Below, piece by piece: positions 1 to 11,146 of a stretch of 64,000 bases of DNA. The notes under the pieces are model-generated. The model was not told where the DNA came from, searched no databases, and worked only from the letters and a program-made list of their open reading frames with translations. Position 1 is the first letter of the stretch, and the number at the start of each line of letters is the position of its first letter. The position numbers were made by a program, and so were the translations under genes. Source of the DNA: Pseudomonadota bacterium (GTDB lineage Bacteria; Pseudomonadota; Gammaproteobacteria; Burkholderiales; Rhodocyclaceae). The stretch lies in contig QQUN01000050.1 of NCBI GenBank assembly GCA_008501585.1, forward strand, positions 25,579 to 89,578. The letters are read 5' to 3'.

Positions 1-786
1 TGTGTCGCGCTGCGCGGCCGCCTTGCCGTCGGCCGGCGACACCGGAATGGCATAGCGCTTGTGCAGGGCGATGCTGCGCTTGACGTAGCCATCATCGCGC
101 AGGCCGGCTTCGAGGTGCTTGAGCCGCACCTCGCCCATCGTTTCAAGCCATTGGAAAGCCATCCCCATGCCCATCATGCCCGGCGGCGGACCGCCGCGCC
201 GGCCGCGCGGGCGATCGGGCAGCGCAAACGCCGACGGTGCCGCGCCGCCCTCCGACAGACGCGCCAATGCCCCGACACGCTCCAGCGCCAGGTCGAGACG
301 GGCCGTCATCACATCCGGCTGCTCAAGCGCCACGGCCAGCGTCATGGTGTCGTCGTCCAGATCCATGTGCCAGGCCATGGTGAGCTTGGCCGGCGGCAGT
401 TGCGAGCGCCCACTGGCCTGCACGAACTCGACCTCGCCCAGCGGGCTGAAACCGTCGCTGGTGCTCACGCCATGCATCTGTACCTCGGCCCGCTTGCGTC
501 GCGGCTCGTCAATGAAATCGTCGATATCGACCCGCGCAATGCGCATGTCCGCATTGCCCAGCACACCGGTGATGTTCACCTCGTCGAGCCGCACACTGCC
601 GCCGAACGGCGACGCCGACACGGATTTCCAGTGCACCTGGTCGCGCATGCCGTGCTCGTCAAGCGCCTGAACAATGGCCGCCTCGGCCTTGCCGTCGGCC
701 ACCTGGCCGAGCACCGCCCAACCCACCACGAGGGCTGCGAGCGCCCCGCCGCCGGCGAGCATCAGGTTTCGCTGACTCATCGCCAT
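1..786 (-). CDS. Hypothetical membrane-anchored/exported protein (3' end outside window)
   Basis: This gene is absent from the ORF track because it runs off the left edge; I read it from the minus strand. Translation begins MAMSQRNLMLAGGGALAALV, giving one N-terminal hydrophobic segment that acts as a signal or anchor, followed by at least 240 mostly soluble residues. A Gly/Pro/Met-rich stretch (about residues 200-220, with GPPPGMMGMGMAF) interrupts the soluble part. The start at 786 is chosen because GAGGAGG lies 5 nt upstream; an internal ATG at 780 is the alternative. The upstream gene stops only 10 nt away, so the two are probably co-transcribed and coupled. I do not recognise a family, and the function is unknown. 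Confidence 0.7.
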   Translation of the reverse strand, partial: MAMSQRNLMLAGGGALAALVVGWAVLGQVADGKAEAAIVQALDEHGMRDQVHWKSVSASPFGGSVRLDEVNITGVLGNADMRIARVDIDDFIDEPRRKRAEVQMHGVSTSDGFSPLGEVEFVQASGRSQLPPAKLTMAWHMDLDDDTMTLAVALEQPDVMTARLDLALERVGALARLSEGGAAPSAFALPDRPRGRRGGPPPGMMGMGMAFQWLETMGEVRLKHLEAGLRDDGYVKRSIALHKRYAIPVSPADGKAAAQRDT

Positions 787-796
787 GGCAGCCTCC

Positions 797-2722
<1,926 letters not shown>

Positions 2723-2724
2723 GC

Positions 2725-3570
2725 TCAGCTCAACTGCCAGGCGCCGTCGGCACTCTGGCAGGCATCGACGGTCTTGCGTTCTTCACCGTCGGCGGTCTTG
2801 ACCCGATAGTCCACCGTACGGCAGGTGGTCTTCACCGCCACCTGTTCGCTGACGGCAGCACTCGGCTCAATGGCATCGAGATCAAACCCCTGGGCACTCG
2901 CCGAGGCGGTCGAGATGGCGTCCAGGTCGGTTGGCGCATCCTTGGCCGCGGTCGGCACCGGTCCCACCAGGGGCGCATAGACATAGCCGACCGTCACGCC
3001 CTTGCGGCCGACAGCGATCCAGTCATTGTCGGTACGCCCGAGGGCGGTGAAGGTCTGCCCCTCGAGGAAGCCCCCCACTTTCTCGGCATCCGTGCCCGGG
3101 CCGGCGCGCAGATTGGCGGACTTGATGGCATGGTAAGGCTGGTTGATGACCGCCATGTTCTGCACGGTCGCAATCTTGGGCGCGCGACGCAGGGTCTGCT
3201 GCGTGGTGACGGTTTTGCTCGACACCGGCGTGATCGTGGCGCTGGCGCCACTGTGGCCGGACTGCCAGGCCACCGGCCGGCCCGAGTCGAGCGCCTCTTG
3301 CGTACTGGCCGCCAGCGCGGCGCGGTCGCGCTCATCGAGCCGGGCACCAATCCAGTTCCCCAGCGCCCCGCCCGCCAACGCACCGGCAAGGATGGCCAGG
3401 TCTCGCCCCGAGCCCTTGCCGACCTGGCTGCCGATCAAGGCGCCACCCACCGCCCCGAGCACCGACCCCATGGTCTGCTTCGACATACCGCCTTCGCCGG
3501 TCGTTGCACAGCCGCCAACACTCAGCGCGAGCGCTGCGGCAATGATGGTGAGGTGTCTGGCTGTTGACAT
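2725..3570 (-). CDS. Glycine-zipper / SH3 domain lipoprotein
   Basis: The track ORF starts at 3690, but the likely start is the ATG at 3570. It gives MSTARHLTIIAAALALSVGGC, a lipoprotein signal with lipobox VGGC, and has a G-rich ribosome site upstream. The 281-residue product has a glycine-zipper segment (about residues 40-80, repeated GxxxG-like pairs such as GAVGGALIGSQVGKGSGR) as in 17-kDa surface antigen-type lipoproteins. It is followed by a bacterial SH3-like segment around NLRAGPGTDAEKVGGFLEGQ. These features suggest an outer-membrane or periplasmic lipoprotein contacting peptidoglycan; the precise role is unknown. It heads a three-gene minus-strand operon. Confidence 0.8.
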   Translation of the reverse strand: MSTARHLTIIAAALALSVGGCATTGEGGMSKQTMGSVLGAVGGALIGSQVGKGSGRDLAILAGALAGGALGNWIGARLDERDRAALAASTQEALDSGRPVAWQSGHSGASATITPVSSKTVTTQQTLRRAPKIATVQNMAVINQPYHAIKSANLRAGPGTDAEKVGGFLEGQTFTALGRTDNDWIAVGRKGVTVGYVYAPLVGPVPTAAKDAPTDLDAISTASASAQGFDLDAIEPSAAVSEQVAVKTTCRTVDYRVKTADGEERKTVDACQSADGAWQLS

Positions 3571-3873
3571 GAGACGCGCTCCCCCGATCGCCCGTCCGAC
3601 CCCGCACAGGCGACCGCGATCAATGGCCGCCGTTGGGGCGACCCGACAAGCATCGCCCGGCACGGGTCGCATGACCACGCGCCCCGGCACGATGACTTCC
3701 GCGCGCGGGTACGCGGGTGGCCCGGATGCGCCGCCCTTGGAGGCTTTTGCTTACAAACTGACTATAGAAACCGACCCATCCGAATACAAGCCGGCCGCCA
3801 CGCGGTGCGGCGCGCCGCCGATTCGCCCGATGCCGCGCCATGGCATATGCTATGCGTGTTTCCCCGCTCAACG
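3571..3873. other. Divergent intergenic region between lipoprotein operon and sensor kinase operon
   Basis: About 300 bp without a supported gene, separating the minus-strand lipoprotein from the plus-strand kinase. Most is GC-rich. A short A/T-rich island near 3745-3775 (around TTACAAACTGACTATAGAAA) is the likeliest promoter zone for one or both directions. I could not fit -35/-10 pairs with normal spacing with confidence. No hairpin terminator or operator palindrome was obvious. Confidence 0.5.
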
Positions 3874-6800
3874 ATGACTGGCCCCGCCATGGAAGAACCG
3901 ACCCTCTCCGAGCTGTGTTCGGGCGACTTCGCGGTCGCCGGCCCCGACACGCCGATTGCGGAGATTGCACATCTGGTGGCCGGACACCCCATGCTGGTGG
4001 CAGTCGTGGCGGACCGCCCGGTCGGCGTGCTGACCGCCGCCATGGTGCTGTCTGCACCGCTGAACGGCAACGAGACGGTCGCCGAACGCATGGCGCCGCC
4101 GCCGGTGCTCGATGCCCGCGCCGACTGCACCACCGGCTACCGGCATCTGCGCAACACCCCCCTGCGCGCGCTGGTGCTGGTCGACGACAGCGGCGGCGTG
4201 GTGGGCGTGATCGGCGAACGCGAGCTGTTATCGCATTTTGCGACCCGGGCCGAGGCGCTGGCGCCCAAGCCGACCCTCGAGTCCACCGACATTTCGCTGC
4301 GCAAGGCGCTCAACGCCGTACGCCACAGCGACCGGGTGCTCGACTCGGTGTTCTCCGCCTTGCCGGACCTGTTCTTCTGCATGCGCCGCGACGGCACGAT
4401 CATCGACTATCGCGCCCGCCAGGATGACGATCTGTACGCCCCGCCGGCGTATTTCCTCGGCAAACGGATGCAGGACGTGCTCCCCGAGGCCACTGCCCGC
4501 CAGTTCTCCACCCATCTGACGCAAGCGATCAACACCGGGCAACTTGTCAGCTTCGACTACACCCTCGAGATGTCCGGCGACACGCGCCGCTTCGAGGCCC
4601 GGATATGCCCGCTCGACGAGCATGAGCAAATCATTGCCGTGGTGCGCGACATCACCGACAGCTACGCGACCAGCCAGGCCCTGCGCGAGAGCGAGGCCCG
4701 CCTGAATTTTGCGCTCGAGGCCGCCGAGGGGGGCGTGTGGGACTGGGACCTGCCCAGCGACACCTGGCGCGCCAGTGCGCGGTTTTTCACGCAACTGGGC
4801 GACCCGCCGGACGAGGCCCCGCAGCGGCTCGACAGCTGGCTGCCACGCATTCACCCGGATGATCGCGCCCTCTTCCTCCGCCACATGAACGCCCAGCGCA
4901 CCCTTGGCGCGCCACCGTTCGACATCGAGATCCGGATGCAGCATGCCGATGGCAGCGAGCACTGGATCCGGCGCAAGGGAAAAACCGTTGCCTGGGACGC
5001 CAGCGCCCGACCGGTGCGGGTGGTCGGCACGCACACCGACATCACCGCCCACAAGGCCGACGAACTCGCCCTGCAAGCGCTCAACCGCAAGCTGGAGAGC
5101 GCGCAGAGCATGGCCCATGTCGGCTGGTGGGAATGGTCGCCGGCCACCGGCGAGACCGTCTGCTCCGACGAGCTGATGCGCATGCATGGCCTGGCCACCG
5201 ATGCCCCCGCGCCACGGCTCGAAGCCTGGGTCAATCATGTGGTCAGCGAAGATCGCGACCTTGTGCGCCAGGCGCTCGACACCGCGCTGAGCACCGGCCT
5301 GCTGGCCTGCGAATTCAGCATCCACCGCTACGACACGGGTGAGCGGCGTGACTTCAAGACGAGCGGCTATGTTTCCTTCGACGCCAGGCGCCAGCCCCTG
5401 AGGCTGTTCGGCGTCACCGCCGACGTCACCGAACTGCGCGACCTGGGCCGCCGCTACGCCCAGGCCGCACGCATCGGCGAATCGGCCGCATGGGAGATCT
5501 GGCCAAACGAAGGCCGCCTGCAGGTCGACGCCAACCTGGCCTGGCTGACCGGCGACACCCCGGACAGCCTGCCAACCAGCCTCAGCGGCTGGCTGTCGCG
5601 CCTGCCTGAAGAGGACGCCGAGGCGTTTCTCGCCGCCCTCACCGCCATCGCCCGCGGCGACACCGACACCCTCAAGCTCGACCACCGCATCCTTCGCTGC
5701 GACGGGCTGACCGGCTGGCTGCATGTCCAGGGCCAGCGCATCTCCGGGCCCGACGAAACCCCCGTCTGCGTGCTCGGTTCCTGGGTCGACATCACCGAGC
5801 ACAAGCAGGCCGAAGCGCAGCTACGCGACAGCGAAACCCGCTTTCGCGCCCTCACCACACTGGCCCCGGTCGGCATCTACCACACCGACGCCGCCGGCCG
5901 CCTGCTCTACGCCAACCGGCGCTGGTGCACAATCGCCGGCCTCGCGCCGGCACAGGCCCATGACGATGGCTGGGCCAATGCCCTGCACCCGGACGACCGC
6001 GAACACATCGTGTCGCGCTGGCAGCGCGCGGTCGGCTCAGGCCAGGCCTTTGAAGCGGAATACCGCTATCGCCGCAGCAACGGCGAGATCGCCTGGGTGG
6101 TCGGGGCCGCCGAAGCGCTGCACGACGCCGAGGGCAAGGTCTCGGGCTATCTTGGCATCACCCTCGACATCACCGAGCGCATCGAGGCCGACAACGCCCG
6201 ACGCGAGCACATCCACCTGCTCGAATCGCTGGAAAAAATCGACGCCGCACTGAGCCGCAGCCGCAGCGTGGACGATGCGCTGACCCTGGGCACCGCCGCC
6301 ATTCTCGACATCCTCGACTGCGACCGCTGCTGGCTGATCTTCCCCTGCGATCCCAGCGCCGAGAGCTGGTCAATTCCCGCCGAATCGACCCGGCCCGACT
6401 ATCCCGGCGCCAGCACCCAGCTCGACCGCTGCGCCATGACGCCGGACGTGGCGGACATCTGCCGCGCCGCACTGGACAGCCCAAGCCCCTACATCCTTGT
6501 CGACGGCGAAGACGACGGCGTCCTTGCCCCGCAAAAGGAACGCTTCGGTGTCCGCTCGATCATGCTCACGCCCCTGCGCCCCTCGACCGGCCCCGCCTGG
6601 GCCCTGGGCGTGCACCAGTGCAGCCATGCACGGCACTGGCGACCGAGCGAACAGCGACTGTTCGCCGAAGCGGCGCGCCGCATGGTCGGCGCCATCGAAC
6701 GCCACACCCTGGTCGAGCAATTGCGCGCCAGTGAAAACCGCTACCGCTCGGTCGTCGAAGACCTGCCCGTCCTGCTGTGCCGGAACCGCCCCGACGGCAT

Positions 6801-8235
6801 CATCGAGTTCGTCAACACCGCCTACTGCGAGTATTTCGGCAAACCGCGCGAGGCGCTGATCGGGCACAACCTGCTCGAGCTGATCCCGGCCGAACAACGC
6901 GACGCCGTCGCCACCCGGCTGGCCGCCCTGACGGCCGACAACCCGGTGCTGACGCATGAGCACGAAGTGCTCGACGCCAACGGCCAGACCCGCTGGCAGC
7001 GCTGGACCAACCGCGCCATCTGCGACGCCCACGGCCAGGTGCGGGTACTGCAGGCCTTTGGCGAGGACATCACCGAACGCAAGCGCGTCGAGCTGGCCCT
7101 CGTCCGCCAGCAACGCGAACTGGCCGAGGCGCAACAGCAGGCACATCTGGGCAGTTTTGTCTGGAACATCAGCAGCGACGAGATCCGCTGGTCCGACGAG
7201 CTCTTCCGCCTGTTCGGGCTGGACCCGCTCGCCCAGCCGCCAAGCTACCCCCTGTTTCTCGACGCCGTGCATCCGGACGACACCGCCCGTGTCGACGCCG
7301 CCTTCAAGGCCGCCTTGAAGAGCGCCACCCCCTTTCGCGAAGAGTTCCGGCTCAAGCGCCCCGACGGCGCCCACTGCTGGCTGTTTGCCAACGGCCGGAT
7401 CGAAACCGAGCACGGAGGCCGAGCCGTGTTCATGCGCGGCACCCTGCTCGACATCACCGAGCGCGTGCACGCCACCGAAGCGCTGCAACGCGCGCACGAC
7501 GAGCTGGAACTGCGCGTCGAGCAGCGCACGGCAGAACTCAAGAGCACCAACGCCGAACTCGAAGCCTTTACCTACGCCGCATCGCATGACCTGCGCGCGC
7601 CGCTGCGCGCCATCCAGGGCTTCCAGCGCGCGCTGGAGGAAGACTTCGGCACCGAACTGCCCGACGGCGCGCGGGACTTCCTTGCCGAAATCGCCACGGC
7701 CAGCGTCCGCATGGGCGAGCTGATCGACGGGCTGCTGGAGCTATCGCGCAGCAGCCGTGCCTCGCTGGTCCGCCAGCCGCTCGACCTGGGCGAGATGGCC
7801 GAGTCGATCCACGCCCGCCTGGCCCGCCAACAGCCCGAGCGCACCGTCACGCTGCGCTGCAACGGCGACCTCACTGCCCGCGGCGACAGCCGCCTGCTCG
7901 CCACCGTCATGCAAAACCTGCTCGAAAATGCCTGGAAATACTCGGCGGGCCGGGCACAGGCCACGATCACCCTCACCAGTAGCATGCGCAATGGGCAGAA
8001 GGTATATTGTGTCGAAGACAACGGCGCCGGCTTCGATCAAGCCTTTGCCAACAAGCTGTTCGAGCCCTTTCAGCGCCTGCACCACCCCAGCGAATTCCCG
8101 GGCATCGGTATCGGCTTGGCCACCGTTGCACGTATCGTCAGGCGCCACGGCGGCTGGATCGAAGGTGAGGGTCGCCCGGGAGAAGGCGCCCGCTTCCGGT
8201 TCAGCCTCGGAACACACGCGGGAGAAGTGGCATGA
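3874..8235 (+). CDS. Giant hybrid-input sensor histidine kinase (CBS pair, seven PAS, GAF)
   Basis: A soluble sensor kinase of about 1453 residues with no membrane segment. The order is a CBS-domain pair (about 10-125), then PAS domains starting near 155, 276, 408, 532 and 658. A GAF domain spans about 790-950, followed by PAS domains near 956 and 1089 and a short coiled coil. The HisKA domain has phospho-acceptor His1238 in SHDLRAPLR, and the HATPase_c domain has NLLENAWKY, DNGAGFD and GIGIGLATV. All catalytic boxes look intact. Most PAS units end in the usual DITE/DITD motif. The track start (GTG 3805) adds a non-domain leader; ATG 3874 or 3889 is more plausible, though neither has a strong Shine-Dalgarno. 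It overlaps the response regulator by 4 nt, so that protein is its probable phosphotransfer partner. The stimulus is unknown. Confidence 0.9.
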   Translation: MTGPAMEEPTLSELCSGDFAVAGPDTPIAEIAHLVAGHPMLVAVVADRPVGVLTAAMVLSAPLNGNETVAERMAPPPVLDARADCTTGYRHLRNTPLRALVLVDDSGGVVGVIGERELLSHFATRAEALAPKPTLESTDISLRKALNAVRHSDRVLDSVFSALPDLFFCMRRDGTIIDYRARQDDDLYAPPAYFLGKRMQDVLPEATARQFSTHLTQAINTGQLVSFDYTLEMSGDTRRFEARICPLDEHEQIIAVVRDITDSYATSQALRESEARLNFALEAAEGGVWDWDLPSDTWRASARFFTQLGDPPDEAPQRLDSWLPRIHPDDRALFLRHMNAQRTLGAPPFDIEIRMQHADGSEHWIRRKGKTVAWDASARPVRVVGTHTDITAHKADELALQALNRKLESAQSMAHVGWWEWSPATGETVCSDELMRMHGLATDAPAPRLEAWVNHVVSEDRDLVRQALDTALSTGLLACEFSIHRYDTGERRDFKTSGYVSFDARRQPLRLFGVTADVTELRDLGRRYAQAARIGESAAWEIWPNEGRLQVDANLAWLTGDTPDSLPTSLSGWLSRLPEEDAEAFLAALTAIARGDTDTLKLDHRILRCDGLTGWLHVQGQRISGPDETPVCVLGSWVDITEHKQAEAQLRDSETRFRALTTLAPVGIYHTDAAGRLLYANRRWCTIAGLAPAQAHDDGWANALHPDDREHIVSRWQRAVGSGQAFEAEYRYRRSNGEIAWVVGAAEALHDAEGKVSGYLGITLDITERIEADNARREHIHLLESLEKIDAALSRSRSVDDALTLGTAAILDILDCDRCWLIFPCDPSAESWSIPAESTRPDYPGASTQLDRCAMTPDVADICRAALDSPSPYILVDGEDDGVLAPQKERFGVRSIMLTPLRPSTGPAWALGVHQCSHARHWRPSEQRLFAEAARRMVGAIERHTLVEQLRASENRYRSVVEDLPVLLCRNRPDGIIEFVNTAYCEYFGKPREALIGHNLLELIPAEQRDAVATRLAALTADNPVLTHEHEVLDANGQTRWQRWTNRAICDAHGQVRVLQAFGEDITERKRVELALVRQQRELAEAQQQAHLGSFVWNISSDEIRWSDELFRLFGLDPLAQPPSYPLFLDAVHPDDTARVDAAFKAALKSATPFREEFRLKRPDGAHCWLFANGRIETEHGGRAVFMRGTLLDITERVHATEALQRAHDELELRVEQRTAELKSTNAELEAFTYAASHDLRAPLRAIQGFQRALEEDFGTELPDGARDFLAEIATASVRMGELIDGLLELSRSSRASLVRQPLDLGEMAESIHARLARQQPERTVTLRCNGDLTARGDSRLLATVMQNLLENAWKYSAGRAQATITLTSSMRNGQKVYCVEDNGAGFDQAFANKLFEPFQRLHHPSEFPGIGIGLATVARIVRRHGGWIEGEGRPGEGARFRFSLGTHAGEVA

Positions 8236-8675
8236 TGCATCGCAAGTTGCTGCTGGTTGAGGACGACGCACAGGATCTGCGCCTGACGCTGCGCGCGCTC
8301 AAGCGCATCAACGTGGTCAACGAGGTGGACGTGGTCCAGGACGGCGCCGCGGCGCTCGACTACCTGCTCTGCCGTGGCAGCCACGCCGGCCGTGACCCGT
8401 CCGAGGGGCCCGCCGTCGTGCTGCTGGACATCCGTCTGCCCAAGCTCAGCGGGCTCGAAGTCCTCGAGCAGATGCGCGCCGACGAGCGCACCCGCAAGAC
8501 ACCGGTGGTCATGCTCACCTCGTCCGACGAGGAGCAGGACATCCTGCGCAGCTACGATCTGGGTGCCAACAGCTATGTACGAAAACCGCTCGATCCGGGC
8601 GAGTTTACCGAGTCGGTCGCCCAACTCGGCCTGTACTGGATGCTGCTCAACGAACCGCCCAAGAGCAACGAATGA
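8232..8675 (+). CDS. Single-domain response regulator (Rcp1/CheY-like)
   Basis: A 147-residue stand-alone receiver domain. The acidic pair is in LLVEDD near the N-terminus, the phospho-acceptor Asp is in VVLLDIRLPKLSGLEVL, a Thr/Ser switch is in VVMLTSSDEE, and the conserved Lys is in YVRKPLD. There is no output domain. The length and the insert after ALDYLL resemble Rcp1-type regulators, which pair with PAS/GAF/phytochrome-like kinases. Its ATG overlaps the kinase stop and its own stop overlaps the next ATG, each by 4 nt, implying translational coupling. It probably relays phosphate between the upstream kinase and the downstream c-di-GMP protein or another target; that relay is inference. 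Confidence 0.93.
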   Translation: MMHRKLLLVEDDAQDLRLTLRALKRINVVNEVDVVQDGAAALDYLLCRGSHAGRDPSEGPAVVLLDIRLPKLSGLEVLEQMRADERTRKTPVVMLTSSDEEQDILRSYDLGANSYVRKPLDPGEFTESVAQLGLYWMLLNEPPKSNE

Positions 8676-11146
8676 GAAACGCGCTGAATATCCTGGTCAT
8701 TGAAGACAATGAACAGGATTTTCGCCTTCTCGAGCGCCACCTCGCGCGCAGCCACCTGAACAGCACATGCACCCAGGCGGGCAACGCCGCGGCACTGGCC
8801 GAGGCGCTGGCCCGCACCGACACGCCCTGGCACATCATCCTCAGCGACTACCAGCTGCCCGACATCGACATCCGGCGCACGGTCGCCCAACTGGCCCGCT
8901 CACACCCAGACACCCCCGTCATCCTCGTCTCCGGCACCATCGGCGAGGAGACCGCGGTCGACCTGCTGCGGGCCGGCGTGGCCGATTTTGTCAGCAAATC
9001 GAATCTCACCCGGCTCGTCCCCGCCATCGACCGCGCCGTGGCTGCCGCCGCAACGCGCCGGGCCCGGCAGCACGCCGAGCGCGAACTGCAATTGCGCGAT
9101 CGCGCGCTGTCCGCCGCGGTCAACGGCGTCATCATCACCCTGGCCGACGACGACATGCCCGTGGTGTACGTCAACCCGGCCATCGAGCGCATCACCGGTT
9201 ACCCGGCAAGCGAGGTGCTCGGGCGCAACTGCCGCTTTCTGCAGGGCGACGATCGCGACCAGGCAGACATTGCCCGGATCCACGACGCACTGTCCCGCGG
9301 CGACGCCTGCCGCGCCGTGCTGCGCAACTACCGCAAGGACGGCAGCCTGTTCTGGAACCGGATGAGCATCTGGCCGGTCAAGGCGCCGCAGGGGCACACC
9401 ACCCATTTCGTCGGCATCCAGGAGGACATCACCGAGCAGCGCCAGGCCGATGAGCGCCTTCGCCAGGCGGCGGCGGTGTTCGACAGCAGCACCGAGGGGA
9501 TGATGATCACCGACCTGTCCGCGAACATCATTGAAGTCAATCGCGCCTTTGTCGAGATCACCGGCTACGAGCATGATGAAGTCATCGGCCAGTCCACCCG
9601 CCTGCTGCGCTCCGGCCAGCACCCCCCGGCGTTCTACCAGGCGCTGTGGCGCAGCCTGCTCGATACCGGCCAATGGCGCGGCGAGGTCTGGAACCGCCGC
9701 AAAAACGGCGAGATCTACCCCGAGTGGCTGACACTCAGCACCGTGCTGGACGACGCCGGCGAGCCGGTGTTCTACGCCGGCGTGTTCTCCGACATCACCA
9801 GCGTCAAGCAATCGGCACAGCAGCTCGAGCACCTGGCCCACCACGACCCGCTCACCGACCTGCCCAACCGCATGCTGCTCAACGCACGCCTGCATCATGC
9901 GATCGAACACGCCACCCGCAGTGGCGCATCGCTGGCCGTGCTGTTTCTCGACCTCGACCGCTTCAAGAACATCAACGATGTCTACGGCCACCCCTTTGGC
10001 GACCAGCTGCTGCGCCAGGTGGCTGAGCGCCTGCGTGACTGCGTGCGGCTTGACGACACCGTCGCCCGCCTCGGCGGTGACGAGTTCGTGGTCCTGCTCG
10101 AGGAGGTCAAGGAACCCCACAGCGCCGCGCTGGTGGCCGAAAAGATCCAGCTCGCGCTCAACCAGCCCTTCGCCATCGAGTTGCGCGAACAGTTCGTCAC
10201 CGCGAGCATCGGCATCAGCATCTTCCCGCGCGACGGCACCGACGCAGCCGACCTCATCCGCAACGCCGACGCCGCCATGTACCAGGTCAAGGAGGGCGGG
10301 CGCTTCGGCTTCGCCTTCTACACCCCGGAACTGACCCGCAAGGCCACCGAGCGCGTCCGCCTGGAAAACGACCTGCACAAGGCCCTCGACCTCGACCAGC
10401 TCCAGCTGCACTACCAGCCACAGGTGGACTTGACGAGTGGCCGGATCACCGGCGTCGAAGCCCTGTTGCGCTGGCAGCACCCCACGCGGGGCCTGCTCTA
10501 CCCGCCCGCCTTCATCCCGATCGCCGAGGAAAGCGGCCTGATGCCTCGCATCGGACGCTGGATTCTCCACACCGCCTGCCGGCAGGCCCGTCAGTGGCTG
10601 GACGCCGGCATCGACGTTGGCCGCATTGGCGTCAATATTGCCGCCTCGCAGCTGCGCCGCGGTGATCTCGTCGCGCTCACCCGCGACACCCTCGCCGAGA
10701 CCGGCCTTCCGGCCGCGGCGCTGGAGCTGGAAGTCACCGAAGGGTTCATCATGCAACAAGCGGCTGAAGCCATCCCCCGCCTCGACGCCCTGCGCCAGCT
10801 CGGTGCCGCCATCGCCATCGACGACTTCGGCACCGGTTACTCCTCACTGTCCTATCTCAAACGGCTCCCGATCACCCGCCTCAAGATCGACCAGTCCTTT
10901 GTGCGCGACATCCCCGGCGACAAGGACGACGCGGCCATTACACGTGCCATCATTGCACTGGCCAACAGCATGGGGCTGGATGTCATCGCCGAGGGTGTGG
11001 AGAGCGCCGAGCAGGTCGCCTTCCTGATCAACGAAGGCTGCCATTCTGGTCAGGGGCATCGCTACTGCGCAGCCGAGCCTGCCAGCGTGCTCACCCCCTG
11101 GCTACAGCAGCACTGCCGCCACGCGGCCGACCCGGCCGCCGGCTGA
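8672..11146 (+). CDS. REC-LOV-PAS-GGDEF-EAL protein, putative blue-light c-di-GMP enzyme
   Basis: An 824-residue protein. The receiver domain (1-125) has an Asp in ILSDYQLPD. The first PAS domain (about 140-260) carries the LOV signature GRNCRFLQG with the photo-adduct Cys187, and downstream NYRKDGSLFWN and FVGIQ, as in flavin-binding LOV photoreceptors. A second PAS domain follows (about 265-385). The GGDEF domain has an intact GGDEF near 468 and an I-site RxxD (RLDD) five residues upstream. The EAL domain has EALLRW, IDDFGTGYSS and VIAEGVE, all intact. It should therefore both make and degrade c-di-GMP in principle, with phosphorylation and blue light as inputs; which activity dominates cannot be read. 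Its extreme C-terminus departs from the usual EAL ending. It is the last gene of the kinase operon and meets the opposite gene stop-to-stop. Confidence 0.92.
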   Translation: MRNALNILVIEDNEQDFRLLERHLARSHLNSTCTQAGNAAALAEALARTDTPWHIILSDYQLPDIDIRRTVAQLARSHPDTPVILVSGTIGEETAVDLLRAGVADFVSKSNLTRLVPAIDRAVAAAATRRARQHAERELQLRDRALSAAVNGVIITLADDDMPVVYVNPAIERITGYPASEVLGRNCRFLQGDDRDQADIARIHDALSRGDACRAVLRNYRKDGSLFWNRMSIWPVKAPQGHTTHFVGIQEDITEQRQADERLRQAAAVFDSSTEGMMITDLSANIIEVNRAFVEITGYEHDEVIGQSTRLLRSGQHPPAFYQALWRSLLDTGQWRGEVWNRRKNGEIYPEWLTLSTVLDDAGEPVFYAGVFSDITSVKQSAQQLEHLAHHDPLTDLPNRMLLNARLHHAIEHATRSGASLAVLFLDLDRFKNINDVYGHPFGDQLLRQVAERLRDCVRLDDTVARLGGDEFVVLLEEVKEPHSAALVAEKIQLALNQPFAIELREQFVTASIGISIFPRDGTDAADLIRNADAAMYQVKEGGRFGFAFYTPELTRKATERVRLENDLHKALDLDQLQLHYQPQVDLTSGRITGVEALLRWQHPTRGLLYPPAFIPIAEESGLMPRIGRWILHTACRQARQWLDAGIDVGRIGVNIAASQLRRGDLVALTRDTLAETGLPAAALELEVTEGFIMQQAAEAIPRLDALRQLGAAIAIDDFGTGYSSLSYLKRLPITRLKIDQSFVRDIPGDKDDAAITRAIIALANSMGLDVIAEGVESAEQVAFLINEGCHSGQGHRYCAAEPASVLTPWLQQHCRHAADPAAG

